Part shown: positions 52,710-62,008 of the stretch, piece after piece
How the letters are laid out: the number at the start of each line of letters is the position of its first letter
Numbering within the stretch: the first letter of the stretch is position 1
Assembly: GCA_900215285.1 (NCBI GenBank)
Contig: OCMG01000003.1
Coordinates: forward strand, 124,001-188,000
Reading direction: 5' to 3'
DNA from: Ensifer adhaerens
GTDB taxonomy: Bacteria > Pseudomonadota > Alphaproteobacteria > Rhizobiales > Rhizobiaceae
DNA length: 64,000 nucleotides
Notes under the pieces: generated by a model
The model's input: the letters and a program-made list of their open reading frames with translations, nothing else
Database searches by the model: none
What the model was told of the DNA's origin: nothing
Made by a program: the position numbers and the translations under genes

Positions 52710-53651
52710 TCAGAGACCGAGCGAGGCCTTGACCGCAGGAAGGCCCGGCTTGCCGTCAAGCGTGGTCACGCCCGAAAGCCACGGCTCGATGAGGGATGCA
52801 TGATCCTTCAGGTAGGTCTTGGCGGCATCCGTCGGCGTCTTGCCGTCGTCCATGATCTTGCCCATCATCGCGTTCTCGATGTCGAGGGTGAAGCCCAACT
52901 GCTTGAACAGCTTCGCAGCATTCGGGCAGGCCTCCGCCCAGCCGGTGCGAGCAAGCGTATTGACCGTGGCACCACCATAATTCGGACCGAAATAGGCATC
53001 GCCGCCGGAAAGATAGGTCAGCTTCAGCTTGGTATTCATCGGATGCGGCGCCCAGCCGAGGAAGACGATCCAGCCCTGGCGTTTTTCAGCGCGGGCAACC
53101 TGCGAAAGCATGCCCTGCTCGCCCGACTCGACGACCTGCCAGTCCTTCAGACCGAAATCGTCGGCCTTGATCATCTTCTGCAGGCTCTGGTTGGCCGGCG
53201 CGCCAGCTTCGATGCCGTAGATCTTCTTCTCGAACTTGTCGGCATGCGCGGCGAGATCCTTGAAGTCCTTGACACCTGCATCCGCGACATAGGACGGCAC
53301 GGCAAGCGTGAACTTGGCGTCGGGGAGGTTTTCCTTCAGCTTCTCGGCTGCCTTGGCGGCGTTCAGCTGGTCGATGAATTTCTGCTGCGCCGGCATCCAG
53401 TTGCCGAGGAAGACGTCAATCTCCTTGTTTTCAAGCGCCTTGTAGCCGATCGGCACGGAGAGCGTCTTGATATCCGTCTTGTAGCCCAGCGCATCCAGAA
53501 GCACGGTTGCGATGGCGTTGGTGGAGGAAATGTCAGTCCAGCCTGGATCGAACATGCGGACGGTCTTGCAGGCGGGTGCATCGGCCGCCATGGCCGTGCT
53601 GGCGAGAAGAAGGCCTGCCAGGGCAGCACCCGAGACTTGTTTCATGCTCAT
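52710..53651 (-). CDS. choX: Choline-binding periplasmic protein
   Basis: A 313-residue binding protein of the glycine betaine/choline (ChoX/ProX) type. The Sec signal peptide ends at AMAADAP (about residue 23). Aromatic residues that could form the choline cage are in FDPGWTDIS, FLGNWMPAQ and VFLGWAPHPMN. Homologous ChoX of Sinorhizobium binds choline and acetylcholine. The permease and ATPase partners (ChoW, ChoV) are not in this window, so it must use a transporter encoded elsewhere or recruit another one. Confidence 0.92.
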   Translation of the reverse strand: MSMKQVSGAALAGLLLASTAMAADAPACKTVRMFDPGWTDISSTNAIATVLLDALGYKTDIKTLSVPIGYKALENKEIDVFLGNWMPAQQKFIDQLNAAKAAEKLKENLPDAKFTLAVPSYVADAGVKDFKDLAAHADKFEKKIYGIEAGAPANQSLQKMIKADDFGLKDWQVVESGEQGMLSQVARAEKRQGWIVFLGWAPHPMNTKLKLTYLSGGDAYFGPNYGGATVNTLARTGWAEACPNAAKLFKQLGFTLDIENAMMGKIMDDGKTPTDAAKTYLKDHASLIEPWLSGVTTLDGKPGLPAVKASLGL

Positions 53652-53768
53652 AAAATTCCCCTATGGTTCCGGCTTATGCCAATCTATATTATGGCTGGTG
53701 GACTATGGAGTTCCCGCTCTCTGACCCATGGAACTTGATATTGCGCAGGATTTGCAGCCCCTTTGTTT

Positions 53769-53783
53769 TTATCGTTGAGATAA
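53769..53783. promoter_or_regulatory. LysR-type box
   Basis: TTATC-GTTGA-GATAA, a palindrome with the T-N11-A pattern of LysR binding sites, 9 bases before the LysR start and within the divergent choX/LysR region (53652-53792). Confidence 0.5.
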
Positions 53784-53792
53784 AGAGAATCA

Positions 53793-54716
53793 ATGGCAGA
53801 ACGACCGCTTGACCTGGGCTGGCTTCGCCTCTTCGAGGCGATTGGGCGGCACAAGAACCTGACGCGGGTGGCGGAGGAATTGCGCCTGTCGCAGCCGGCC
53901 GTCAGCTATCAGCTGCGCCGCATCGAGGAAAGCGTCGGTGCGCCGCTGGTGCAGCGGCTGCATCGTGGCGCGGCACTCACGCGCGAGGGTGCGCAGCTGC
54001 ATGACGCCGTCGTCGAGGCACTCACAGGCATTGATGAGGCGGTACGGCAGATCCGCAGGCGCGGGCGGCAGACTTCGGTGCGCATTCACACGGATTTCGG
54101 CTTCGCGTCCTATTGGCTCATGCCGCGCATCTCGGCATTTCGCCGGCTGGAGCCGGATGTCGAGGTGCATATTCTAGCATCACAGAGCATCAAGATCGCC
54201 GATACGGGCGAGGCAGACCTCTATATCCTGTTCGGCCGGCAGGGAGCGTTCGGCGCGAGCGCAGTGCAATTGATGGAAGAGTGCGTGCGGCCCGTCTGTT
54301 CGCCGGCTTACCTCGCCAAGGCTGGCCCCTTCCGCGAGCCTGCCGATCTTGCCCGGCAGCGGCTGATCCATCTTGAGGGCGACGACGACGAGCGCTGGTT
54401 TTCCTGGCAGGGCTTTCTCAAGGACATGGGCGTGGCGCGCCAGCCGGACACGGGTGATCTCAGCTTCAATGCCTATCATCTCGTCTTGCAGGCCGCTCTC
54501 GGTGAAGAGGGGTTGGCACTTGGCTGGACGGGTCTTGTCGACGATCTGGTCAAGGCCGGTCTGCTGACTGTCGCCGGGCCCGCACTCGTGCGACCGGACA
54601 GGGGCTACTGGCTCGTGCAGCCTTCCGCGCGTGAAGCGCATGTGGACAAGCTTGCCGCCTGGCTTTTTGCTGAGAGTCGACCACCCTCAAGTTCAGCGAT
54701 GAAAGCAACGCCATGA
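53793..54716 (+). CDS. LysR-family regulator of choline sulfate use
   Basis: A 307-residue LysR protein of the GcvA/AmpR-like branch. Helix-turn-helix at about residues 8-65 (KNLTRVAEELRLSQPAVSYQ); effector domain from about 95. It is adjacent and divergent to choX-betC, the same arrangement as in choline-sulfate clusters of other proteobacteria, so it probably activates that operon in response to choline sulfate or choline. It converges with the amidase gene at 54795. Confidence 0.88.
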   Translation: MAERPLDLGWLRLFEAIGRHKNLTRVAEELRLSQPAVSYQLRRIEESVGAPLVQRLHRGAALTREGAQLHDAVVEALTGIDEAVRQIRRRGRQTSVRIHTDFGFASYWLMPRISAFRRLEPDVEVHILASQSIKIADTGEADLYILFGRQGAFGASAVQLMEECVRPVCSPAYLAKAGPFREPADLARQRLIHLEGDDDERWFSWQGFLKDMGVARQPDTGDLSFNAYHLVLQAALGEEGLALGWTGLVDDLVKAGLLTVAGPALVRPDRGYWLVQPSAREAHVDKLAAWLFAESRPPSSSAMKATP

Positions 54717-54794
54717 CCGCCGGCCCTCCGGAGAGCATATTCCTGCCTGCCGGAGTCTCCTCATCGTAGGCATATTCGATTTTCGCGCCATGTA

Positions 54795-56159
54795 CTAAGC
54801 CAAGGCGATTTCAGCAAACTGCAGAAGGTTTTCATCGGCGCGAAAGTCACCGATCAGTTGCGCACCGATCGGAAGTCCCGTTGCCGACCGAGCGATCGGC
54901 AGATTGATGGCCGGAAGCCCCGCGATATTGACCCAGCCCGTGAAGACGGCGTGATCTCGCGGACTCGCCGGCTTGCCGTCGATGACGGTGGGAAACGGCT
55001 GTTCTGCCGGCCATGGCAAGGCGGCCGCACTCGGTGTCAGAATGAAATCGTATCGGCTGAAAACGTCCACCATCGCCTCACGCAATACAGTCACGGCCTC
55101 GAGCGCTTCCAGATAGTCCGCACCCGTAATCGTTCTCCCATCCTGCGCCATTGATTGCACCGATGTCCCGGCAAGATCGGCGAGTGTCGGACACCAGCGC
55201 ATGAGATAATCCACGCCGGCGCGCGAGATGGTTCGCCAGATGCGATTTGTCATGTTGAGATCGAAGAAGCAGGTGCCATGTTCAACCTCGGCGCCGCCTC
55301 GTGCGAGGCGATGCGCAAACGTATCCGTGGCCGCAATGATCTCGGGATCGACCGGGCTTTGCCCGAATCTCGCGATGTAGAGAATGCGCGGGCGCTCGCA
55401 GCCGGATGATGAGACGGCTGGTATCTGCGATCGCCTGTCATAGACGTGTGGGCCCTGGATCACGGCATCCAAGATGCGTGCATCGGCAACTGTCCGGGTG
55501 ATCGTGCCGACGACTTCGAAATCGGTGAGTATGACGGGAAAGCCTTTCGCGCGGGCGATGCGCCCGATGGAAGGCTTCCAGCCGACGAGACCCGTATGGC
55601 TGGCGGGGCGACGGATGGAGCCGCCGCCATCCGTGCCGATGGCGGCGGGAACGAGACCGGCCGCGACAGTTGCGACTGCACCGCCAGAGGAGCCCCCCGG
55701 CGTCAGGCACGGATCGAGAGGATTGCGTGTCACGCCGAAGAGATCATTCGAGGTATAGCCTTCGAGGGTCAGTTCGGGAACGTTGGTCTTGCCGATGAGG
55801 ACCGCGCCTGCATCTCGAAGCCTTGCCACGGGCAGTTCGTCATGGTCAGGCACAAAATCCTTGAGCGCGCGGCTGCCCCATGTCGCGGGCAGCCCGCGCA
55901 TCAGGAGATTGTCCTTGATCGAGAGCGGAATGCCCTCCAGCGCAGAGCGGGCTTCGCCGCGCTTCAGCCGAGCGTCGCAGTCCCGCGCCGCTGCAAAGGC
56001 CCCTTCCCTGTCTATGGCGACGAAGGCGTTGAGAGTGCCGTCAAGCCTGTCGATCCGTTCGAGGGATCGTTCCAGCAGAGCAGTTGCCGATAGCTCGCCG
56101 CTGCGCAGTGCGGCGGCCAATGCGCCGATCTCCTCCGGCATATCCTCAAAACCTTTCAT
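54795..56159 (-). CDS. Amidase-signature family hydrolase
   Basis: A 454-residue amidase with Lys82 (LSIKDNL), cis-Ser in PGGSSGG (157/158) and the nucleophile Ser181 (DGGGSIR). It is the last gene of a leftward operon headed by a ring-opening cyclic amidohydrolase and a BMP-type importer. In Rhodococcus, ureidomalonase, the enzyme after barbiturase, is an amidase-type hydrolase, so this is a candidate for cleaving the ring-opened product. Biuret or allophanate hydrolysis is another option. Start 56159 lies three bases after the permease stop; an ATG at 56141 is also possible. Confidence 0.87.
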   Translation of the reverse strand: MKGFEDMPEEIGALAAALRSGELSATALLERSLERIDRLDGTLNAFVAIDREGAFAAARDCDARLKRGEARSALEGIPLSIKDNLLMRGLPATWGSRALKDFVPDHDELPVARLRDAGAVLIGKTNVPELTLEGYTSNDLFGVTRNPLDPCLTPGGSSGGAVATVAAGLVPAAIGTDGGGSIRRPASHTGLVGWKPSIGRIARAKGFPVILTDFEVVGTITRTVADARILDAVIQGPHVYDRRSQIPAVSSSGCERPRILYIARFGQSPVDPEIIAATDTFAHRLARGGAEVEHGTCFFDLNMTNRIWRTISRAGVDYLMRWCPTLADLAGTSVQSMAQDGRTITGADYLEALEAVTVLREAMVDVFSRYDFILTPSAAALPWPAEQPFPTVIDGKPASPRDHAVFTGWVNIAGLPAINLPIARSATGLPIGAQLIGDFRADENLLQFAEIALA

Positions 56160-56162
56160 GCT

Positions 56163-57065
56163 TCACAAAGGCTTCCCGATGGAGGCCGGCAACCTGCTCG
56201 ACCGGCCGAGACCCGCCAGAACCGCAAGTGCGATAAGATAGGGTGCCATCTGCATGATGTAGGAACTCAGTGGAATTCCCATCGACTGGAGGCGCAGCTC
56301 CAGCGCCTCCGCCGCTCCAAAGCCAAGGCAGGCCGCCGCCGCACCCCACGGGTTCCACCGCCCGACAATCAGGGAGGCAAGAGCCAGATAGCCGCGGCCG
56401 CCAGTCATTCCGTCCGTGAAGGTGCCGACCTGTTGCAGGGAGAGCACCGCGCCGGCGATCCCCGCGATAGCGCCGCACCCGATCACCGACCGCATGCGGA
56501 TGGACATGGGGTTGGCACCCGCTGCAAAGACAGCCTCGGGATTTTCTCCGGTGGCGCAAAGCATCAGGCCCCATTGCGTCCGATAGAGGAGGAACGACAG
56601 AAGGACGCAGCCAAGGAGCGCGAGATAGGTCAGCGGCGGATGATTGAAAAGGATCGGGCCCAGGACGGGGATCTGCGACAGGCCGGGGATTGGCCAGGCA
56701 CCAATCGGATCGATATGGATCGCCAGCGGGCGACCGCTGCCCGAGACGATCCGCATCAGGTAAGTCGTCAGGCCAAGGGCGAGGATGTTGCAGGTCAGTC
56801 CCGTGACCATGTTGTCGGCCCGGTGGCGCACGGTGACGATGGCCACCACGGTCGCCAGCAGCGCACCGCCGGCCACGGCGGAGACAACACCGGCAGCGGT
56901 ATAGCCTGTCAGCCATGTCCCGATCACGGCGGCAAAGGCTCCCGTCAGCATCATGCCTTCGAGGCCAACGGCAAAGACGCCGGCGCGCTCGGAGAGGATG
57001 CCGCCCAGCGCTGCGAAGATCAGCGGTGTAGCAATGCGGATGGCTGCTTCGAGAAAGTCTATCAT
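56163..57065 (-). CDS. BMP-type ABC transporter permease (NupQ-like)
   Basis: A 300-residue permease of the nucleoside/BMP subclass, with LSERAGVFAVGLEGMMLTGA near residue 24 as family landmark. ATG 57065 overlaps the stop of the upstream permease (ATGA). The open frame continues much further upstream but is only a shadow there. It works with the permease at 57062 and the ATPase at 58114. Confidence 0.9.
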   Translation of the reverse strand: MIDFLEAAIRIATPLIFAALGGILSERAGVFAVGLEGMMLTGAFAAVIGTWLTGYTAAGVVSAVAGGALLATVVAIVTVRHRADNMVTGLTCNILALGLTTYLMRIVSGSGRPLAIHIDPIGAWPIPGLSQIPVLGPILFNHPPLTYLALLGCVLLSFLLYRTQWGLMLCATGENPEAVFAAGANPMSIRMRSVIGCGAIAGIAGAVLSLQQVGTFTDGMTGGRGYLALASLIVGRWNPWGAAAACLGFGAAEALELRLQSMGIPLSSYIMQMAPYLIALAVLAGLGRSSRLPASIGKPL

Positions 57066-58117
57066 GCGCGTCGGACCGTTGCGGCAAGGATGAAAAGCAT
57101 GGTGATGGCCTCGATGACCGTCACGAGAGACGATGGCACGCCGATCTGCCGCTGCATGGCCAGAGCGCCTGTTTCCAGAAAGCCGACGAAGAGTGCCGCC
57201 GGAATGGTGACTGCCGGCTCGAGTGCGCCCAGCAGCGCGACCGTGACGGCTTTGAAGCCGAAGCCGTTGGAAAATCCCTCGATCAGGCGATGGTGCAGGC
57301 CAAGGATTTCCGCGCCCCCTCCCAGGCCGGCCATCGCACCGGATGTCAGCATGACCCGCCAGGTGATCCCCGCCACGGAGAATCCGGCATAGTTGGCGGC
57401 GCGGCGCGACTTGCCGGTGACCCGGATGGCAAAACCGAGAGGCGTGCGCCACAGTATGAAGGAGATGAGCGCGGCCAGAAGGACTGCGATAATGACGCCG
57501 ATGTGAAAGTCGAAGGACGGCAAGCGCGGCAGCCACACATCGCGGGGCAGCAGCGGCGATTGCAGGAAGCCGGCGCCGGACTGTCCCAGAACCCCGGACA
57601 GAAGAAGCTGGACCAGAAGCAGCGCGACGAAATTGAGGAGCAGCGTGGCCAGCACTTCATGCACGCGCCGACCGAGATGGATTGCCGTAGCCACGCCTGC
57701 CCATAGACCACCACAAACGGCCGCGGCGATCAACGCGGCAATGGCGGCGGCCACCCCCGCCTGCCCGGGCCAGAAGAGCACGGTGGCACAGGCACCGACC
57801 CCACCCATGGCGATCTGGCCATCCGAACCCATGTTGATGATGCCCGCGCGGAAACAAAGCGCCAGTCCCGCTCCCGCAAAGAGATAGGGCGATGTTCGGT
57901 TCAGCGCGACGCCGATCTGATGGGGGGAGCCGAAGGCACCAACCAGCATGGCCAAGAATGCGTCCAGCGGGTTCTTGCCCGAAAACAAGATCAGAATGGC
58001 GGCCGCGAAGACGGACATGGCAAGCGCAAGGCCGATCCGCCAGACAATATGATCACGCCTGAGCGAGAAAGGGGCTCGAAATGGCGGCGGAGGCTGGGTA
58101 TTCGTCGTCTCCGTCAT
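57062..58117 (-). CDS. BMP-type ABC transporter permease (NupP-like)
   Basis: A 351-residue permease with the landmark FRAGIINMGSDGQIAMGG near residue 90 and a charged cytoplasmic N-terminus. It overlaps both neighbours by four bases. NupP/NupQ-type permeases usually serve nucleosides or related bases, which fits uptake of a pyrimidine-like or triazine-like ring. Confidence 0.92.
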   Translation of the reverse strand: MTETTNTQPPPPFRAPFSLRRDHIVWRIGLALAMSVFAAAILILFSGKNPLDAFLAMLVGAFGSPHQIGVALNRTSPYLFAGAGLALCFRAGIINMGSDGQIAMGGVGACATVLFWPGQAGVAAAIAALIAAAVCGGLWAGVATAIHLGRRVHEVLATLLLNFVALLLVQLLLSGVLGQSGAGFLQSPLLPRDVWLPRLPSFDFHIGVIIAVLLAALISFILWRTPLGFAIRVTGKSRRAANYAGFSVAGITWRVMLTSGAMAGLGGGAEILGLHHRLIEGFSNGFGFKAVTVALLGALEPAVTIPAALFVGFLETGALAMQRQIGVPSSLVTVIEAITMLFILAATVRRA

Positions 58118-59601
58118 GCCGCGCGCTCCGACATCCAGAGACCGATCCGGGTCATGTCCACCTCAGCGCGCGAGACAACGCCCGCGATGCGTCCGCCGGC
58201 AATCACGGCTATCCGGTCGCTGACTGCCAGGACTTCCTCAAGCTCGGAGGAAATGTAGATCACCGCCGATCCGCCATCGCGCAAGGCGATCATGCGCTCC
58301 AGCACGAAACGGGTTGCGCCTGGATCAAGGCCCCAGGTCGGCTGATGCGCGACAAGGACCGCAGGCTTGCGGGCCAGTTCGCGGGCAATCACGATCTTCT
58401 GCTGATTGCCGCCGGACAGGCTGCCGGCAAGCGTCTCACCCGAGGGCGCGCGTATGTCGAACCGTTCCATGAGTGCTGCGGCTTCCTGACGGCTGCCGTC
58501 CCGATCCAGCAGGCCGCGTTTGCTGAAGGGCGGCTTCCGGCTGTCGCGCAGCATCAGGTTTTCGGCAATGGTCATGCTTTTGACGAGCGCGGTGGTCGAC
58601 CGGTCGGCCGGCATGTAGGCGAGGCCCGCGTCTGTCCGTTTCGCAGCGGTGGCGCGGGTGATGTCCAGGCCGTCGAGCATGATCGCGCCGGCGGTCACCG
58701 GGCGCAGGCCTGCCAGCGCTTCAGCGAGTTCAAGCTGGCCATTGCCATCCACACCCGCAATGCCGAGGATTTCGCCGCCGCGTATATCGAGATCGAGCGG
58801 GCCCAGGTCTTTTGCCGCAAGCGCACTGACGCTGAGGCGGCTTGGGCCGGTCGGATGCGGCTCCACCGACAAGGGCGTCGTGACATCCCGACCGACCATC
58901 ATGGCGGCCAGGCTTGCCCTGTCGGCACCTGCGATGCTCGCCTTGCCCGACACCCGGCCGGCGCGCAGAACCACGACCCGGTCGCAGACCTCGATCACCT
59001 CCGGCATCTTGTGGGTGATGAAGACGATACCTTTCCCCTCGCTGCGCAGGCGGCGCAGGATATTGAGCAATTCGTTTATCTCGGACGGTGCGAGGTTTGA
59101 GGTCGGCTCGTCCAGAATGAGCAGATCGGCATCGCGTAGAACGGCCTTCAGAATCTCGATGCGCTGCCTGCGGCCAAGCGGCAGGTCGGCGACCCGCGCA
59201 TCCGGATCGAGGTCGAGACCAAGGCGCTCGCTGGCCTCACGAATGCGCCCGGCAATGGTGTGGCGACGCAGGACATCGCCCGCCTCCGACCATCCCAGCA
59301 TGATGTTTTCCAGGACTGTCATGGCTTCGATCAGCATGAAGTGCTGGTGGATCATCATGATGCCAACAGCCATCGCCTCGCGGGGACGGTGCCCGGAAAG
59401 CTCGGTTCCCTTGAACACGATACCGCCCGCATCCGGCTCGGTCATGCCGAACAGGATTTTCATTAGCGTGCTTTTGCCGGACCCGTTCTCGCCCAGCAGT
59501 CCCACAATCTCGCCTGCAAACACGTCGAGATCGACGCCATCGTTCGCGCGAAGCGAACCATAGGTCTTCACCATCCCGCGCATTTCCAGAAGAGCTGCCA
59601 T
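58114..59601 (-). CDS. BMP-type ABC transporter ATPase (NupO-like)
   Basis: A 495-residue tandem ATPase. First domain: Walker A GENGSGKS, DLPLGRRQRIEI in place of the usual signature (normal for this subclass), Walker B LLILDEPTS. Second domain: GVDGNGQLE loop, LSGGNQQKI, and VAHQPTWG where a standard Walker B would be. This asymmetry is typical of nucleoside-type transporters. Confidence 0.92.
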   Translation of the reverse strand: MAALLEMRGMVKTYGSLRANDGVDLDVFAGEIVGLLGENGSGKSTLMKILFGMTEPDAGGIVFKGTELSGHRPREAMAVGIMMIHQHFMLIEAMTVLENIMLGWSEAGDVLRRHTIAGRIREASERLGLDLDPDARVADLPLGRRQRIEILKAVLRDADLLILDEPTSNLAPSEINELLNILRRLRSEGKGIVFITHKMPEVIEVCDRVVVLRAGRVSGKASIAGADRASLAAMMVGRDVTTPLSVEPHPTGPSRLSVSALAAKDLGPLDLDIRGGEILGIAGVDGNGQLELAEALAGLRPVTAGAIMLDGLDITRATAAKRTDAGLAYMPADRSTTALVKSMTIAENLMLRDSRKPPFSKRGLLDRDGSRQEAAALMERFDIRAPSGETLAGSLSGGNQQKIVIARELARKPAVLVAHQPTWGLDPGATRFVLERMIALRDGGSAVIYISSELEEVLAVSDRIAVIAGGRIAGVVSRAEVDMTRIGLWMSERAA

Positions 59602-59622
59602 CTTAGCCTCGAATTCAAGAAA

Positions 59623-59650
59623 GCCGGAGGCGGGTTTGCCGCGCTCCGGC
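59623..59650 (-). terminator. Stem-loop after the BMP binding-protein gene
   Basis: Arms GCCGGAG (59623-59629) and CTCCGGC (59644-59650), with further GC pairing inside, 16 bases after the stop codon and followed on the minus strand by TTTCTT. A partial terminator between binding protein and ATPase. Confidence 0.6.
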
Positions 59651-59666
59651 GTGTTTGGAGCCGAAC

Positions 59667-60686
59667 TCAGCTACCGCTACGGGCGTCCTGTTCGGTCGGG
59701 GTGACTTTCAGCTTGCCGGATGCGAAGTCGGCCGCCATGGCGTCAACCTCCTTGGCAACGGCCTCCGGAACGGCCGGTCCATAAGCCTTGTCAGCGCTGT
59801 ATTTCAGGGAGGCACCGGTCGTCTTGCCGGTGTCATAGCCATATTGCACGAAGGTGCCGAACAGCTTTCCGCCCTTGACCTCCTCCGCGGCGCTGCCGAT
59901 CATCGAAGGCCAGTCCTCGACGATGTTCGTCAGGACGAGATCGGGGGCGATCGCTGTCTGGTCGAAACCGCGGCCGGTCACATAGACCTTCTTTTCCTTG
60001 GCCGCCTGAACGAGGCCGGCTTCGGCCGCATTCAGCTTGCCGGTCAGGACGTCGGCGCCCTTGGCGATCAGCGAAAGGGCCGCCTCCTTGGCTTCGGCTG
60101 CGTCTTCCATATCCTTGATATAGAGGATCGTGACCTCGGCGCCTGCCTTCTGAGCGCACAGACGGAAGCCGCCGGCCTGAGCCGTGATATTGGGTACGCC
60201 CTGCAGGCCGTAGATGCCGCCGACCTTGTGCGTCTTGCTCATCTTGGCGGCAAGCAGGCCGACCTGGCAGCCGAACTGTGCGTTGTTATAGTCGATGGAC
60301 ATGACGTTGGGCGCGGCACCTTCATTGCCGCTGACGGCAATGAACTGTGTCTTGGGGAAGTCGGGCGCGACCTGCTCCATGGCCGAGACGAAACGGCCCG
60401 AATGCCCGAGCACGATATTGTAGCCCTGGCTGGCATAATCGCGGACAGCTTCGGCCTCGTCGGCGTCCGCGACATTTTCCGTATAGGCCGTCTTGAAACC
60501 ATGCGGTTCAAGGCTTTTGACAATGGCGTAGCCGAGAGCGTTCCAGCTCTGGTCATTTGCGCTACCAGGCAGCAGGATGGCTGCCTTCTCCTCTGCCAGC
60601 GCCGCGCCCGCAAACGCGGTTGTCGAAAGCATGAGTATAGCGCTGGCCGCCGACAGCCGTCGGCGGCTGGAAATCAAATTCGTCAT
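59667..60686 (-). CDS. BMP-family ABC transporter binding protein
   Basis: A 339-residue BMP/PnrA-family binding protein. The signal peptide ends at GAALAEEK (about residue 32); no lipobox Cys is seen, so it is free in the periplasm. Family markers are SANDQSWNALGY and FPKTQFIAVSGNEG, with VGGIYGLQGVPNI further on. It follows the ring-opening amidohydrolase gene by 98 bases. Relatives bind nucleosides or purine/pyrimidine-like rings, compatible with barbiturate, cyanurate or a related compound as ligand. Confidence 0.9.
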   Translation of the reverse strand: MTNLISSRRRLSAASAILMLSTTAFAGAALAEEKAAILLPGSANDQSWNALGYAIVKSLEPHGFKTAYTENVADADEAEAVRDYASQGYNIVLGHSGRFVSAMEQVAPDFPKTQFIAVSGNEGAAPNVMSIDYNNAQFGCQVGLLAAKMSKTHKVGGIYGLQGVPNITAQAGGFRLCAQKAGAEVTILYIKDMEDAAEAKEAALSLIAKGADVLTGKLNAAEAGLVQAAKEKKVYVTGRGFDQTAIAPDLVLTNIVEDWPSMIGSAAEEVKGGKLFGTFVQYGYDTGKTTGASLKYSADKAYGPAVPEAVAKEVDAMAADFASGKLKVTPTEQDARSGS

Positions 60687-60784
60687 GGCGATAAACCCTC
60701 TGTCTGGTCTTTGTGATTCTGCTTCAGTGATCCGGCGCTGATGCTCGCCCCATGCTCGCCGGAGGCGTGGGGGACTTGGGAGGA

Positions 60785-61876
60785 CTAGATTTCAACGATG
60801 ACGGCGATCGGCGCTTCGCCGGGCTTGCATTGATGTTCCGTGCCGCCGGACACGAAAATGCGCGGGTCACCCGTCACCGATGTGATGACGGCGCCAAGCG
60901 CCGCTCGTGCATGGCGCTCGTAATTGATGTCCGCATCGGACAACATGGTCGTGCGCGCACCACGCAGAACGCCGCCAACGGGAGCCTCGGCCTTCGCAAA
61001 AACTGCCTTCACAGCGCTGACATCGACCGCGGTTTGGTCCGCCTTCGTTCCCAGCGCATCGGCAATCGCAGCCTTGACACCATCCGTATCGACAACGTCC
61101 TTCAGAATGCCATGCCCGATGCGCAGATTGCCACCTGCCCTCGAGGAGTTGCCGAACAGGATGATTTCACAATTGCGCAACTCGCCGCCTGCCGATGTGT
61201 TGGCGACGGACGAATAGAAATCCATGCGTCTGGCGATCACCTCGTCGCTCAGCAATGCTTCATCGACCTCCCCAAGCGCGACGGCCACACCAAGCGCGGT
61301 GGCGCCCCGTGCATAGGGCTTCGAACCATTGGGATCGGTGGTAACGAGCTTTGCGCCGCGCCGCCCGGCATCGGCAACGGCCGCCGGGGTCAGCAACGGC
61401 CCCTTGACCTGGACGTAATGGACATCGGCAGCATTATCGATTGCCGCATCGAAAAACGCTGCGCGCACCGCTTCGGCGACTTCGCGCACTTCCGTCATTG
61501 TGCCAACCTCTTCCGGCGCGAACTCCCGCGTGATGGCGATACCGATCGAAAGACGCTTCTCGCCGGTTGGCTCCGCCTCGCTTCGTGTGAAAATGGTGGC
61601 GTGGGGGCTCAGCACGCCTTCCGTACCACCGGACCACACGAAGGGGATACGCTGCGTCACCGCCTCCGGCGAAATGCCGAGATAGCCCGCAAGCAGCAGG
61701 GAAAAGGACTGGGTCGCGAATCCGCGCGTGAAGTCGTTTGCGCCGCCGTTGCCCTCGGTCTTGCCGATCAGGGCGACAATCTCGTCAGGCTTGACCTCGC
61801 CCGCTTCTATCAGCCGCTGCAGCTCGGAAACATCGCCTGGATTGTTCATCCTGATCTTGTGAACGCCGACGCGCAT
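60785..61876 (-). CDS. Ring-opening amidohydrolase, cyanuric acid hydrolase/barbiturase family
   Basis: A 363-residue member of the small AtzD/TrzD/barbiturase family, which has a threefold internal repeat with three Lys-Ser pairs. These are visible: Lys39 (LIGKTEGNG) with Ser82 (WSGGTEG), Lys158 (VQVKGP) with Ser228 region (ANTSAGGE), and Lys295 (VFAKAEA) with Ser343 (FVSGGTEHQ). The enzyme opens a six-membered ring imide: cyanuric acid to carboxybiuret, or barbiturate to ureidomalonate. Which one cannot be told by eye. AAGGAGAG precedes the start. It heads the operon with the BMP importer and amidase, and diverges from an IclR regulator. Confidence 0.88.
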   Translation of the reverse strand: MRVGVHKIRMNNPGDVSELQRLIEAGEVKPDEIVALIGKTEGNGGANDFTRGFATQSFSLLLAGYLGISPEAVTQRIPFVWSGGTEGVLSPHATIFTRSEAEPTGEKRLSIGIAITREFAPEEVGTMTEVREVAEAVRAAFFDAAIDNAADVHYVQVKGPLLTPAAVADAGRRGAKLVTTDPNGSKPYARGATALGVAVALGEVDEALLSDEVIARRMDFYSSVANTSAGGELRNCEIILFGNSSRAGGNLRIGHGILKDVVDTDGVKAAIADALGTKADQTAVDVSAVKAVFAKAEAPVGGVLRGARTTMLSDADINYERHARAALGAVITSVTGDPRIFVSGGTEHQCKPGEAPIAVIVEI

Positions 61877-61936
61877 GCCGCTCTCCTTGTTTTCTGCCTA
61901 TATCTTATGCGTGACTAAATCCTGTGCAAGTTGGGT

Positions 61937-61963
61937 TGGAATAAATTTCACGATGTGGAATAA
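61937..61963. promoter_or_regulatory. Candidate IclR-type operator
   Basis: Imperfect palindrome TGGAATAAATTTCA (61937-61950) followed by a direct repeat of its left half, TGGAATAA (61956-61963), in the 132-base region between the divergent amidohydrolase and IclR genes. The pattern is like IclR-family sites. Confidence 0.5.
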
Positions 61964-62008
61964 GTACAGAAGGCGTTCATTTCCAAAGCGGTCGAGAAGA
62001 GAGAAAAA

